NCBI GenBank assembly: GCA_030601605.1
Contig: JAUVTI010000016.1
Coordinates: forward strand, 1-20,502
Direction of reading: 5' to 3'
DNA length: 20,502 nt
From: Gemmatimonadales bacterium
Lineage (GTDB): Bacteria; Gemmatimonadota; Gemmatimonadetes; Gemmatimonadales; GWC2-71-9
Position numbers and translations under genes: made by a program. How positions within the stretch are numbered: position 1 is the first letter of the stretch; each line of letters opens with the position of its first letter. A model generated the notes under the pieces. That model ran no database searches. It was not told the DNA's origin and was given only the letters and a program-made list of their open reading frames with translations. Below are positions 6,414 to 14,396 of the stretch, piece by piece.

Positions 6414-7384
6414 CGGTTCCGACGCTCGGCAAGGATCTGCTCGGTCTCGAGCCTCTGACGAAGGAACAGATTCAGCTCATACTCGACACCGCCGAGCCCT
6501 TCAAGGAAGTCAGTGAGCGCACCATCAAGAAGGTCCCGGCTCTCCGCGGCAAGACCATCGTAAACCTGTTCTTCGAACCTTCCACCCGAACCCGCATCTC
6601 CTTCGAATTTGCCGAGAAGAGACTCTCCGCCGACACCGTGAACGTGGCGGCGGCCGGCTCGGCGGTGGAGAAGGGCGAGAACCTGGTGGACACCGCCCGC
6701 AACCTGGAGGCAATGCGCATCGACATGGTCGTGATGCGCCACCCGTCCTCCGGCGCCGCGAAGTTCCTGGCGGAGCGCATTCGCTCCAACGTGATCAACG
6801 GTGGAGACGGCACCCACGAGCACCCCACGCAGGCGTTGCTCGACATGCTCACGATCCGGGACAAGTTCGGCAAGCTCGATGGGCTGAAGGTCTGCATATG
6901 CGGCGACATCACCCACAGCCGGGTGGCGCGCAGCAACATCTGGGGGCTCCGGAAACTGGGAGCGGAGGTCGCCGTATGCGGACCCCAGAGCCTCATGCCG
7001 GGCGGCATCGAGGGGCTGGGGGTGACCGTGTTCCGCCGCATCGAGGAAGCGATCGAGTGGGCCGACGTGCTCAACATCCTGCGGCTGCAGCTGGAGCGGA
7101 TGAAGGCCGGATACATCCCCTCGCTACGGGAGTACTACCGGGTCTTCGGCGTGACGCTGGAGCGGCTGGAGAAGGCGCCCCGGGATCTGCTGATCCTGCA
7201 TCCGGGTCCGATGAACCGCGGAGTGGAGATCGACTCCCGCGTGGCCGATGGTCCCCACAGCGTGATCCTGGAACAGGTCACCAACGGTGTGGCCGTCCGG
7301 ATGGCCGTGCTCTATCTGCTGGCGGGAGGCAGGCCGGAACTGGCGGAAGCGGCCAAGGGAAGCGGCCGGGAGGGTGAAGAATGA
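6410..7384 (+). CDS. pyrB: Aspartate carbamoyltransferase catalytic subunit
   Basis: The 324-residue product is ATCase, which joins carbamoyl phosphate and L-aspartate to N-carbamoyl-aspartate in de novo pyrimidine synthesis. The carbamoyl-phosphate loop STRTR is at 58-62 in an FFEPSTRTRISFE context. Lys88 in the 80s loop, His138 in HPTQALLD and a C-terminal HPGPMNRGVE segment complete the active site. No pyrI regulatory subunit is present, consistent with the class found next to a class I dihydroorotase. The GTG start at 6410 overlaps the pyrR stop and follows GGAGGT at 6399-6404 with 5-nt spacing. Its stop overlaps the pyrC ATG (ATGA), indicating translational coupling across pyrR-pyrB-pyrC. 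Very confident. Confidence 0.97.
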   Translation: MTVPTLGKDLLGLEPLTKEQIQLILDTAEPFKEVSERTIKKVPALRGKTIVNLFFEPSTRTRISFEFAEKRLSADTVNVAAAGSAVEKGENLVDTARNLEAMRIDMVVMRHPSSGAAKFLAERIRSNVINGGDGTHEHPTQALLDMLTIRDKFGKLDGLKVCICGDITHSRVARSNIWGLRKLGAEVAVCGPQSLMPGGIEGLGVTVFRRIEEAIEWADVLNILRLQLERMKAGYIPSLREYYRVFGVTLERLEKAPRDLLILHPGPMNRGVEIDSRVADGPHSVILEQVTNGVAVRMAVLYLLAGGRPELAEAAKGSGREGEE

Positions 7385-8661
7385 AGCCGGTGCTCTTGAA
7401 GGGCGGGCGGGTAGTGGATCCCTCCCAGAACCACGATGCCGTGGCGGATCTCCTCATGGTGGACGGCAAGGTCGAGGCGCTGAAGAAGAGGCTCTCGGCG
7501 CCCGATGGGGCGGAGATCGTCGACTGCAAGGGCAAGGTCGTGGCGCCCGGCCTCGTGGACATCCACGTCCATCTGCGCGAGCCGGGGCGCGAGGATGCCG
7601 AGACGGTGGCGTCGGGAGCCCGGGCGGCTGCGGCGGGTGGCTTCACATCGGTGTGCGCGATGCCCAACACCGACCCGGTGACCGACAACCAGGCGGCCAT
7701 CGGGTTCATCGTGAAGCAGGGGGCGGACGCCGGCGCTGCCCGCGTCTACCCCATCGGGGCCACCACACTGGGGCAGAAGGGCGAGCAGCTCTCGGAGTTC
7801 GGTGAGATGGTGCACGCCGGCGCCGTGGCGGTCAGCGATGACGGGCACCCGGTCGTCTCCACCCAGCTCATGCGGAGTGCGCTGGAGTATGCGCGCTCGT
7901 TCGGGATCCCGGTGGCGGAGCACTGCGAGGACCCCTACCTGTTCAAGCACGGCGTGATGCACGAGGGCACGGTCTCCGCCAGGATGGGGCTGAAGGGCAT
8001 TCCATCCGCGTGCGAGGAGATCATGGTGGCGCGCAACCTCCTGCTGGCGGAGCTGACGGGGGGGCATATACATCTGTGCCACATGTCCAGCCGGGAGTCG
8101 GTGGCGTTGATCCGGCGCGCCAAGGACCGGAACGTGAACGTCACGGCCGAGGGCGCGCCGCACCACTTCGCTCTCACCCACGAGGCGACCGAGGGCTACG
8201 ACACGAACGCCAAGATGAACCCGCCGCTCCGTGAGGAAGCCGACGTTGAGGCCGTCCGCGACGGGCTCAAGGACGGGACCCTCGACGTGATCGCGACCGA
8301 TCACGCCCCCCATCACTACGAGTCCAAGGAGCGGGAGTTCGACGATGCGCCGTTCGGCATCATCGGGCTGGAGACGGCCCTGGGGATGGGGCTCACGCAG
8401 CTGGTGGGGAAGGGCTACCTCACGCTTCCGGAGCTGATAAACCGAATGAGTACTGAGCCGGCCAGGATCTTCCACTTGCCGGCCGGCACGTTGCGCCGTG
8501 GGGTGGCGGCCGACGTCATGGTGTTCGACCCCGAGGTGCGCTGGGTGGTGGACCCGGCCGCCTTCCTGTCCAAGAGCCGCAATACCCCTTTCGGGGGCTG
8601 GGAACTGGCCGGCAAAGTGGAGCGTACCCTGGTGGGTGGTGTGACGGTCTTCACAGGCTAG
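7381..8661 (+). CDS. pyrC: Dihydroorotase, class I
   Basis: The 426-residue amidohydrolase cyclises carbamoyl-aspartate to dihydroorotate. Zinc-site elements are the HVHLREPG motif (62-69), Asp153/Asp154 in the SDDG loop, His181 in AEHCEDP, His231/His234 in HLCHMSS and Asp307 in TDHAPHH. AMPNTDP (93-99) and KMNPPLR (278-284) are substrate-binding signatures. Length and motifs match class I enzymes of the PyrB-associated type rather than the short E. coli type. There is no post-translational-lysine motif; the SDDG Asp occupies that place. The ATG overlaps the pyrB stop by 4 nt and follows GGGAGGGTG. No carAB or pyrD genes follow, and no T-rich terminator hairpin is visible after the TAG. Confidence 0.97.
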   Translation: MKPVLLKGGRVVDPSQNHDAVADLLMVDGKVEALKKRLSAPDGAEIVDCKGKVVAPGLVDIHVHLREPGREDAETVASGARAAAAGGFTSVCAMPNTDPVTDNQAAIGFIVKQGADAGAARVYPIGATTLGQKGEQLSEFGEMVHAGAVAVSDDGHPVVSTQLMRSALEYARSFGIPVAEHCEDPYLFKHGVMHEGTVSARMGLKGIPSACEEIMVARNLLLAELTGGHIHLCHMSSRESVALIRRAKDRNVNVTAEGAPHHFALTHEATEGYDTNAKMNPPLREEADVEAVRDGLKDGTLDVIATDHAPHHYESKEREFDDAPFGIIGLETALGMGLTQLVGKGYLTLPELINRMSTEPARIFHLPAGTLRRGVAADVMVFDPEVRWVVDPAAFLSKSRNTPFGGWELAGKVERTLVGGVTVFTG

Positions 8662-8689
8662 AAAAGCGTGACGCACGCCGCTGCAGCGC

Positions 8690-8718
8690 GTGACGGAAGT
8701 GGCCAAAGTTGTTATATC
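8690..8718 (+). promoter_or_regulatory. Candidate promoter for the zinc-ribbon gene
   Basis: GTGACG (8690-8695, 4/6 match to TTGACA) and TATATC (8713-8718, 4/6 match to TATAAT) are separated by 17 nt in the only AT-rich patch between pyrC and the next gene. The predicted start near 8725 leaves a leader of about 65 nt. The evidence is motif matching only. Confidence 0.4.
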
Positions 8719-8790
8719 TTAACAGGATAGCAGTTCAGCCCCCGCCCGCTGGCCGACGCCTCCCCGTCGCCCAGCCGTAGGAGAGAGCAG

Positions 8791-9666
8791 TTGACAGCCA
8801 AACGCTCCCAGAGCTCGACCGCCGACATCCAGAAGCTGCTGGACGAGAAGCGGCAGATCGAGCAGTGGCTCCAGCGCCTGAACCAGGCCGCGGACGAGAC
8901 GCCCGAGGGGGTGCGGGAAAAGGTCAAGTCCGACTACGGCAAGCGTTACGGGGTGATCATCGCGGAACTGCAGGGCTTTCGCGAGGAGCTCTCTTCCAAG
9001 CTGGACGAGCAGCGGGTTGCGCGCGACGACCTGGCGGCTCGGGAAGCGCACGAGTCGGAGCGCATGGCCGAGGCCGAGCTGCGCCACACGGTGGGGGAGT
9101 TCGACGAGGCCAGGTGGACCGAGCTGCGCAGCGAGATCCTCGATTCCCTGGTCAAGATCCGGGAGGAGCTCAAGGCCGTGGAGGACGAGATCGCCGGCAT
9201 GGAGGAAGTCGTGTCAGCGGTGGGCACGGCCGAGAGCGAGCCGGCACCCGCGACCGAGGCCGAGCCCGAACCGGAACCCGAGATCGTAGAGGCACCGGCC
9301 GCCGAGGAGGCGGCTCCCGAGCCGGCCCAGCCGGCCCAGACCGACGCCTTCGACGAGCTGGAATTTCTGCGCTCCGTTACCGGTGACGAGGTCCAGCCGA
9401 GACGCCGCTTGAGCGGCGCCCAGCCGCGGCTCTCCACCGAGGACCTGGTCTCGCCGGTCACGCACGAAGAGGAACAGCAGCTCGGGGATACACCACGCCC
9501 GCCGCGGACGTCTGTTGTTGGAGCTGAGGGGGTCGGGCCGCTGAAGGAGCAGCCCAAGCCGATGAGGGGCTCGGCCAAGGTCGTCAAGTGCGGGGAGTGT
9601 GGCGCGCCGAACCTCCCCACGGAGTGGTACTGCGAACGCTGCGGCGCGGAGCTCGCAGCGCTCTAG
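8791..9666 (+). CDS. Coiled-coil protein with C-terminal zinc ribbon, function unknown
   Basis: I do not recognise a named family. The 291-residue product is acidic and has three parts. Residues about 10-150 are highly helical and charged, a likely coiled coil. Residues 155-260 are a low-complexity linker rich in Pro, Glu and Ala, then Arg and Ser. The last 29 residues are a zinc ribbon with CGEC (C267, C270) and CERC (C281, C284). There is no signal peptide or membrane segment, so it is probably cytoplasmic. The TTG start at 8791 is supported by AGGAG at 8779-8783 with 7-nt spacing, and no better ATG or GTG lies nearby. The gene sits between pyrC and rpsT; its stop codon directly abuts the rpsT stop. 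The zinc ribbon could bind RNA, DNA or protein, but nothing here decides which. Confidence 0.85.
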   Translation: MTAKRSQSSTADIQKLLDEKRQIEQWLQRLNQAADETPEGVREKVKSDYGKRYGVIIAELQGFREELSSKLDEQRVARDDLAAREAHESERMAEAELRHTVGEFDEARWTELRSEILDSLVKIREELKAVEDEIAGMEEVVSAVGTAESEPAPATEAEPEPEPEIVEAPAAEEAAPEPAQPAQTDAFDELEFLRSVTGDEVQPRRRLSGAQPRLSTEDLVSPVTHEEEQQLGDTPRPPRTSVVGAEGVGPLKEQPKPMRGSAKVVKCGECGAPNLPTEWYCERCGAELAAL

Positions 9667-9930
9667 CTACTTCTTGGATCCCTTCGCGACCACGACTTTG
9701 TGCAGCCGGCGTTTGTTGCGCGCCGCTGCGTTCTTCGGCACGAGGTGCTTGCGGGCGGCGCGGTCCAGCAGCTGCTCAGCCTCCTTGTAGGCGGCCTGCG
9801 CCTCTTCCTGCGTACCCGCCTGCCTGACCTTCTTCACAGCTGACCGCAGGGTGCTCTTCTGCTGCCGGTTGCGTGCCCGGCGACTCTCGGCCTGCCGCAT
9901 GCGCTTCTTGGCTGACTTGATGTTCGGCAC
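9667..9930 (-). CDS. rpsT: Small ribosomal subunit protein bS20
   Basis: The 87-residue, very basic protein begins MPNIKSAKKRMRQAE, the classical S20 N-terminus, and ends in a Lys-rich tail. It binds 16S rRNA early in 30S assembly. The start codon is GTG at 9930, preceded by GAGGAG with 5-nt spacing; a non-ATG start is common for S20 and is tied to its regulation in E. coli. It is a single-gene unit with its own strong promoter and a hairpin-containing leader. Its stop codon abuts that of the convergent zinc-ribbon gene with no intervening base, so no dedicated terminator exists between them. Certain. Confidence 0.98.
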   Translation of the reverse strand: MPNIKSAKKRMRQAESRRARNRQQKSTLRSAVKKVRQAGTQEEAQAAYKEAEQLLDRAARKHLVPKNAAARNKRRLHKVVVAKGSKK

Positions 9931-9946
9931 TTACACTCCTCGTGAG

Positions 9947-9969
9947 AAAACGGGGCCAACCGGGCCCCG
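9947..9969 (-). terminator. Terminator-like hairpin in the rpsT leader (possible attenuator)
   Basis: Read leftward, CGGGGCC (9969-9963) pairs perfectly with GGCCCCG (9957-9951) across a 5-nt loop and is followed at once by TTTT (9950-9947). It lies between the predicted rpsT promoter and the Shine-Dalgarno sequence, so it is placed to stop transcription early or to bind a regulator. On the plus strand the stem is followed by A residues, so it would act only on leftward transcription. Regulatory function is inferred. Confidence 0.55.
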
Positions 9970-9982
9970 AAAACCGACCGGA

Positions 9983-10011
9983 ATACTATCGCGCAAGTGT
10001 CTGCCAGTCAA
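9983..10011 (-). promoter_or_regulatory. Sigma-70 promoter of rpsT
   Basis: On the minus strand TTGACT (10006-10011) and TAGTAT (9983-9988) are exactly 17 nt apart, each matching the consensus at 5/6 positions. Transcription should start near 9976, giving a leader of about 46 nt before the GTG start codon. It is the best promoter match in the window. Confidence 0.8.
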
Positions 10012-10028
10012 GGCGCTACGCCTTTGAC
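10007..10028. repeat. Inverted repeat carrying both divergent -35 boxes
   Basis: Arms GTCAAGGCG (10007-10015) and CGCCTTTGAC (10019-10028) are reverse complements apart from a single extra base, around a CTA centre. The leftward rpsT -35 (10006-10011) and the rightward protease-operon -35 (10024-10029) lie on the two arms. It could be an operator, or simply two opposed -35 boxes. Confidence 0.55.
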
Positions 10029-10052
10029 ACCGGCGCAGGGCGCCGTTAGCTT
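10024..10052 (+). promoter_or_regulatory. Candidate promoter of the site-2 protease/scpAB operon
   Basis: TTGACA (10024-10029) matches the -35 consensus perfectly. Seventeen nt later TAGCTT (10047-10052) is a weak -10. The predicted start near 10059 leaves only about 11 nt before GTG 10070, so the first mRNA would have almost no leader and no Shine-Dalgarno. Confidence 0.5.
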
Positions 10053-10069
10053 TCGGCCGCCTCAACCGA

Positions 10070-10771
10070 GTGACCCACCCCACCGTGTACGAACTCCTCA
10101 TCGTGCTGCCCGTGCTCCTCTTTTCCATGGTGGCGCACGAGTATGCGCACGGCTATGCAGCCCTCAAGCAGGGAGACCCGACGGCCAAGGAGCTCGGACG
10201 ACTGACCCTCAACCCGCTGAAGCACATTGAGCCTTTCATGACCGTGCTCCGGCCGCTGGCGGTGTTCTTCGGGTCCGGGGGCCGAGTCGTGTTCGGTGGT
10301 GCCAAGCCGGTCCCGGTGAACCCGCGCAACTACCGCGATCCGAGGCGTGGTGACCTCATCGTCTCGTCTGCGGGGATCGTGACCAACGCGGTGCTGGCGC
10401 TCGCGTGCCTCGTGCTGGCTATCGCGGTCGGTGCCATGGCGGGGGCCATCCCCGCAACGGAGGGGGTCCTGGCAGTGGTGCAGCGGGGGCTCTTCTGGGG
10501 CGTGTGGCTCAACCTGCTGCTCGCGTTCTTCAACCTGATCCCGATTCCTCCGCTCGACGGCTCGCACCTGCTGTACCATGTGCTGCCGCCGCAGTGGGCG
10601 GCGCGGTACAGGGCGGTCGGGCGCTACGGCGTGTTCGCCCTGATACTGCTCATCCTGATCGCCCCACAGGTGCTGTACGGGCTGCTGACTCCGGCGTTCG
10701 CGCTGCAGGGCGTCGCGTGTCATCTGGCCGCGCCGTACACGCTGCGGCCCTTCCCGTTGTGCGCGATATGA
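10070..10771 (+). CDS. Site-2-protease-family intramembrane metalloprotease (M50)
   Basis: The 233-residue, strongly hydrophobic protein carries the zinc motif HEYAH at 23-27 in the first membrane segment and the third-ligand motif PIPPLDGS (158-165) later. Between them is the FGGAKPVPVNPRNYRDPRRG region typical of the small M50B subgroup that lacks a PDZ domain. It would cleave membrane-spanning substrates in the inner membrane; the substrate is unknown. This subgroup is often encoded next to trpS and scpAB, as here with scpA. The GTG start at 10070 has no Shine-Dalgarno, and GTG 10085 in the same frame is an alternative. Its TGA overlaps the scpA ATG (ATGA). It heads a long overlapping gene run. 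The family call is firm. Confidence 0.92.
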   Translation: MTHPTVYELLIVLPVLLFSMVAHEYAHGYAALKQGDPTAKELGRLTLNPLKHIEPFMTVLRPLAVFFGSGGRVVFGGAKPVPVNPRNYRDPRRGDLIVSSAGIVTNAVLALACLVLAIAVGAMAGAIPATEGVLAVVQRGLFWGVWLNLLLAFFNLIPIPPLDGSHLLYHVLPPQWAARYRAVGRYGVFALILLILIAPQVLYGLLTPAFALQGVACHLAAPYTLRPFPLCAI

Positions 10772-11505
10772 CGGTCTCCCGGATCGTGGAGTCGAACGAG
10801 TCCCCGTTCGTCGTGAAGCTCGAAGGCTTCTCGGGCCCGCTGGACCTGCTGCTCCATCTCATACGGGAGCAGGAGATCGACATCGCCGACATCCCCATCG
10901 CGTCCATCGCGGATCAGTTCCTCGACGCGATCGGGGTGCTGGGGCTGAACGAGGCCGCCGACTATCTGGAGATGGCGGCGCAGCTGTTGCGCATCAAGAT
11001 CCAGCTCCTGTTGCCGCGTCCTTTCGACGACGAGTCGTGGGAGGATCCGCGGGCCGAGCTGGTGCGGCACCTGCTCGAGTACGAGCAGATCCGGGAGGTG
11101 GCGGACTGGCTGGCGCAGCGCGCGAACGCGCACGCCGGGCGGTTCCCGCGCGGGTGGTTGCCGGAGGCGCCCGAGGCGCCGCCGCGGCCGCTCGCGGTTA
11201 CCGTCGAGGAGTTGCTGGTCGCAATCGAGGAGCTGGTCGAGTCCATGCCCGAGGCGGTGCTGCACCGCGTCGTGCCGCGTCCGCTGGACGTGGAGGGGGC
11301 GACCAAGCGGATCCTCGGATTGCTGGAGGAGCGCGGGGAACTGACGCTGCTCGAGGCGATGGGAGAGGAAGTGAGCATCGTCGACGTGCTCTCCACACTG
11401 TTGGCCCTGCTCGAGCTGGCGCGCGTGGGGCGCATCAGCCTGGCTCAACGAAAGTCCTTTGGCACGGTGGCAATAGTCCGTGAACCCGATAGTACAGCTG
11501 TTTGA
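10768..11505 (+). CDS. scpA: Segregation and condensation protein A (kleisin)
   Basis: The 245-residue product has the ScpA N-terminal signature FSGPLDLLLHLIREQEIDI, the ADYLEMAAQLLRIKIQLLLPR helix characteristic of the kleisin neck-binding domain, a linker containing a Pro-rich stretch (about 130-140), and a C-terminal winged helix (VSIVDVLSTLLALLELARVGRI). It bridges SMC heads with ScpB in bacterial condensin. ATG 10768 overlaps the protease stop by 4 nt. Its own end overlaps scpB by 26 nt, so ScpA and ScpB are translated from coupled, overlapping frames. No smc gene is in the window. Firm. Confidence 0.96.
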   Translation: MTVSRIVESNESPFVVKLEGFSGPLDLLLHLIREQEIDIADIPIASIADQFLDAIGVLGLNEAADYLEMAAQLLRIKIQLLLPRPFDDESWEDPRAELVRHLLEYEQIREVADWLAQRANAHAGRFPRGWLPEAPEAPPRPLAVTVEELLVAIEELVESMPEAVLHRVVPRPLDVEGATKRILGLLEERGELTLLEAMGEEVSIVDVLSTLLALLELARVGRISLAQRKSFGTVAIVREPDSTAV

Positions 11506-12037
11506 AGCCGCGTTGTTCGCGGCGGACCACGTGCTCTCGCTGAGCGAGCTTCACCAGCTCGTACCCGAGGCGACGGAGGACGAAGTCCGCGCCGCCCTGG
11601 AGGAGCTGCGCGAACACTACGAGGCACACGGTCACGGGGTGGAGTTGGCGGAGGTGGCCGACGGCTATCAGGTCGTGTCCCGACGCGAGCTCGCCGATGC
11701 AATAGCCGAAGCGCATCTGGTGTCGAGGCCGCGCAAGCTCAGCAGGGCTGCGCTGGAGACTCTGGCCCTGATCGCCTACCGCCAGCCAGTGAGCCGGGCG
11801 CAGATCGAGGAGATCCGCGGAGTATCGGTCGAGGGTATGCTACGCTCCCTGCAGGAGCGCGGAGTCGTGGAGGCCGTGGGTCACGCAGAAGGTCTCGGGC
11901 GTCCGCTGCTCTACGGTACCACGACGTCGTTCCTGGAGCTGTTGGGGATCAAGGGAATCGAAGACCTGCCCAGGCTGGAGGAGCTGTCGGTGGCGCTGCA
12001 CTCTCCGACAGCGGCGCCCGAGACGAGCGAGCCGTGA
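11480..12037 (+). CDS. scpB: Segregation and condensation protein B
   Basis: The 185-residue product has two winged-helix domains: residues about 1-80 (IVQLFEAALFAADHVLSLSELHQLV and onward) and about 85-165, with the highly conserved LSRAALETLALIAYRQPVSRAQIEEIRGV segment, followed by a short unstructured tail rich in Pro and Thr. A dimer binds the ScpA linker in the SMC-ScpAB condensin. The GTG start at 11480 lies inside scpA (26-nt overlap) and is the first start matching the family N-terminus; the Shine-Dalgarno is weak. The stop overlaps the rluB GTG (GTGA). Length and order are normal for the family. Confidence 0.96.
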   Translation: MNPIVQLFEAALFAADHVLSLSELHQLVPEATEDEVRAALEELREHYEAHGHGVELAEVADGYQVVSRRELADAIAEAHLVSRPRKLSRAALETLALIAYRQPVSRAQIEEIRGVSVEGMLRSLQERGVVEAVGHAEGLGRPLLYGTTTSFLELLGIKGIEDLPRLEELSVALHSPTAAPETSEP

Positions 12038-12750
12038 CCACCATGCGGCTGCAGCGCGCCCTGGCGCGGGCCGGGGTGGCCTCACGGCGGCGGGCCGAGG
12101 ATATGATACGCGCGGGGCGGGTGAAGGTGAACGGGCGAGTCGCCGAGATCGGAGCGAGCGTGGATCCCGACACCGACCTGATCACCGTCGGCGGCCGCCG
12201 GATCGCCCAGTCGCAGAGCGTCTGGATCGCGCTCAACAAGCCGCTGGGGTATGTGGTCACGAAGCGGGATCCGCAGGGGCGCCGCACGGTGTTCGAGCTG
12301 CTCCCCAGGGTGCCGGGGCTCACGTACGTTGGAAGGCTCGACGTCGCGACGTCCGGCCTCTTGCTGCTGACCACGGACGGCACGGCGGCCCATCGGATGG
12401 TGCACCCCCGGTTCGGCGTGGAGCGCACCTACCGAGTGCTGGTGCATGGGCGCTCGGCCAACGAGATTCGACGTATGCTGGCGCGGCCGGTGGTGATCGA
12501 GGGCCGCCCGGTTCAACTGGTGAAGGTGACCGTGCGAGAGAGCGAGCGAGGCTCCACGGACCTCACGCTGGTGCTCGCGGAGGGACGCTACCGCATAGTG
12601 CGGCGGCTGTGCGAGCGCTTGGGACTCAAGGTGGAGCGGCTGACCCGGCTGAGCCATGGGCCGGTGCGACTCGGCCGCCTGGCTCCGGGCGAGTGGCGGT
12701 ATCTGTCGAAGCGTGAACTCCAGGCGGTGCGCGACGTGCGCGCGGCCTGA
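12034..12750 (+). CDS. rluB: rRNA pseudouridine synthase, RsuA/RluB family
   Basis: The 238-residue product has an N-terminal S4 RNA-binding domain (MRLQRALARAGVASRRRAE and onward, to about residue 60) and a pseudouridine synthase domain with YVGRLDVATSGLLLLT (98-113), in which Asp103 is the catalytic residue, plus the RTYRV strand. By family, its target is most likely the large-subunit rRNA uridine modified by RluB; RluE or RsuA specificity cannot be excluded by eye, though rluB next to scpB is a common arrangement. GTG 12034 overlaps the scpB stop. ATG 12043 in the same frame is equally plausible and gives the usual MRLQRAL start. Cytoplasmic; works in 50S maturation. Confidence 0.92.
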   Translation: MTTMRLQRALARAGVASRRRAEDMIRAGRVKVNGRVAEIGASVDPDTDLITVGGRRIAQSQSVWIALNKPLGYVVTKRDPQGRRTVFELLPRVPGLTYVGRLDVATSGLLLLTTDGTAAHRMVHPRFGVERTYRVLVHGRSANEIRRMLARPVVIEGRPVQLVKVTVRESERGSTDLTLVLAEGRYRIVRRLCERLGLKVERLTRLSHGPVRLGRLAPGEWRYLSKRELQAVRDVRAA

Positions 12751-12765
12751 TACGGGAAGCGAGCG

Positions 12766-14396
12766 ATGGAACTCAAGGGCAAGACGATACTCATTCTGGG
12801 TGGCAGCGGGTTGGTGGGTCGGGCGGTGGCGCGCAAGCTGCTCGACTTCCAGCCCAGGAGAATCGTACTCGTAGCGCTGTACGAGGACGAGGTGACTGAG
12901 GGTTCCGAGCGGTTGTCGGCCGGTGCCGGCGAGACCGAGATCTGCGCCGAGTGGGGTGACGTGTTCGTACCGACCAGCGTCGCCAAGCTGGTGCGGAGCG
13001 AGATGCTGTCCGATCCGGCGCACCGCAAGCTCGTACTGGGAGACATCCTGGGCGAGTTCAATCGGGAGGTGCTCGAGCGGAGCTTTCTGTTTCAACTCTT
13101 CGATCGCTATGAGCCCGACGCCGTGGTCGACTGCATCAACACCGCCACGGCGTTCGCATATCAGGACGTGTTCCACAGCTCGCGCTCGCTGCTCGACGCT
13201 GTGCGCTCCGGCCCCGTCAGCCGTGAGCAGGTGGAGGAGCACATCCTGTCCATTCCGATGCCGCAGCTCATTCGCCACATACAGATCATGTTGGAGTGCC
13301 TGAGGTCGTTCCCGACGGAAGCGTACGTGAAGATCGGGACCAGCGGCACGGGCGGCATGGGCCTCAACATCCCGTACACGCACTCCGAAGAGCGTCCCTC
13401 CCGCACGCTGCTCACCAAGTCTGCAGTGGCCGGCGCGCATTCGCTGCTGCTCTGGCTCGTGGCGCGGACTCCGGGCGCGCCCGCCACGATGGAGATCAAG
13501 CCGACCACGGCCATTGCCTGGCGCGACATCGCATACGGGCCGGTGCGTCGCAAGGGAGAGCCGGTGCAGAAGATCGACTGCCCCACGCCGCTGGACGTCG
13601 GCGCGGCGTTCGACCCCGATGCCGGCGGCTGGGTCGATACCGGCGCGGTGCTCGAGTCGGTTTGGGCAGACTGCGGAGAGAACGGCCAGTTCGCACGGGA
13701 GGAGTTCGAGACCGTGACGGCGCTGCGCCAGATGGAGTTCATTACGCCCGAAGAGGTAGCGGCGTACGTGGTCATGGAACTGCAGGGGCATCCCACGGGC
13801 CGCGACATCATGACGGCGTTGGACGCGGCCACGGCCGGCCCCACCTACCAGGCGGGCATCCTGCGCGCGTTTGCGATCGACCGCCTGAAGGACCTCGAGA
13901 AGCGGCACGGCCTGCACTCGGTGGCGTTCGAGAGCCTGGGGCCGCCGCGCCTCACCAAGGCGCTGTACGAGGCGGCCGTGCTCGCGAGGCTGCGCCGGTC
14001 CGTGGCGGAGCTGGCCGAGAGCGAGGCGGAGGCCCTCTCGGCCGAGGCGGTGGCGCTAGTCGGACAGGATGCCGAGCTGCGCTCAACCATAGTGTCTGTG
14101 GGCCTTCCGATCATCGTTCCCGACGGGAAGGTTTATAGGGGCGAGGTCGTCATCATCCAGCTGGAGGGCGGTGACGTGGAGCAGGCAGTGGCCCGCGGCT
14201 GGGTGGATCTGCGGCCCGAAAACGTCGGCGTCTGGGTCGAGCGCGCCAAGTGCGTGGTGCAGCAGGCCGAGGGACGCGGGGCGGGGTCCGACAGCGGCGT
14301 CGAGTGGGGCGCGATGGAGCCCGGCGACGCCATCGGGCCGGCCAGGTTCGCCACCTGGATCTTCCGCAACGAAGAGGAAGGAGAGCGCTTCAAGCG

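Noticed and set aside
8662..8690. Terminator after pyrC
   Set aside because: Short CACGC/GCGTG inverted repeats are present, but there is no T-tract and the stem is weak.
7312..8706. 464-codon open frame on the minus strand opposite pyrC
   Set aside because: pyrC is certain in the other strand; the antisense product has no recognisable family and shows typical shadow-frame composition.
12082..13917. 611-codon open frame on the minus strand across rluB and the Rossmann gene
   Set aside because: It runs antisense to two well-supported genes; the composition (His, Arg, Gln, Leu-rich, no motif) is what GC-rich coding DNA gives in its opposite frame. No Shine-Dalgarno or domain seen.
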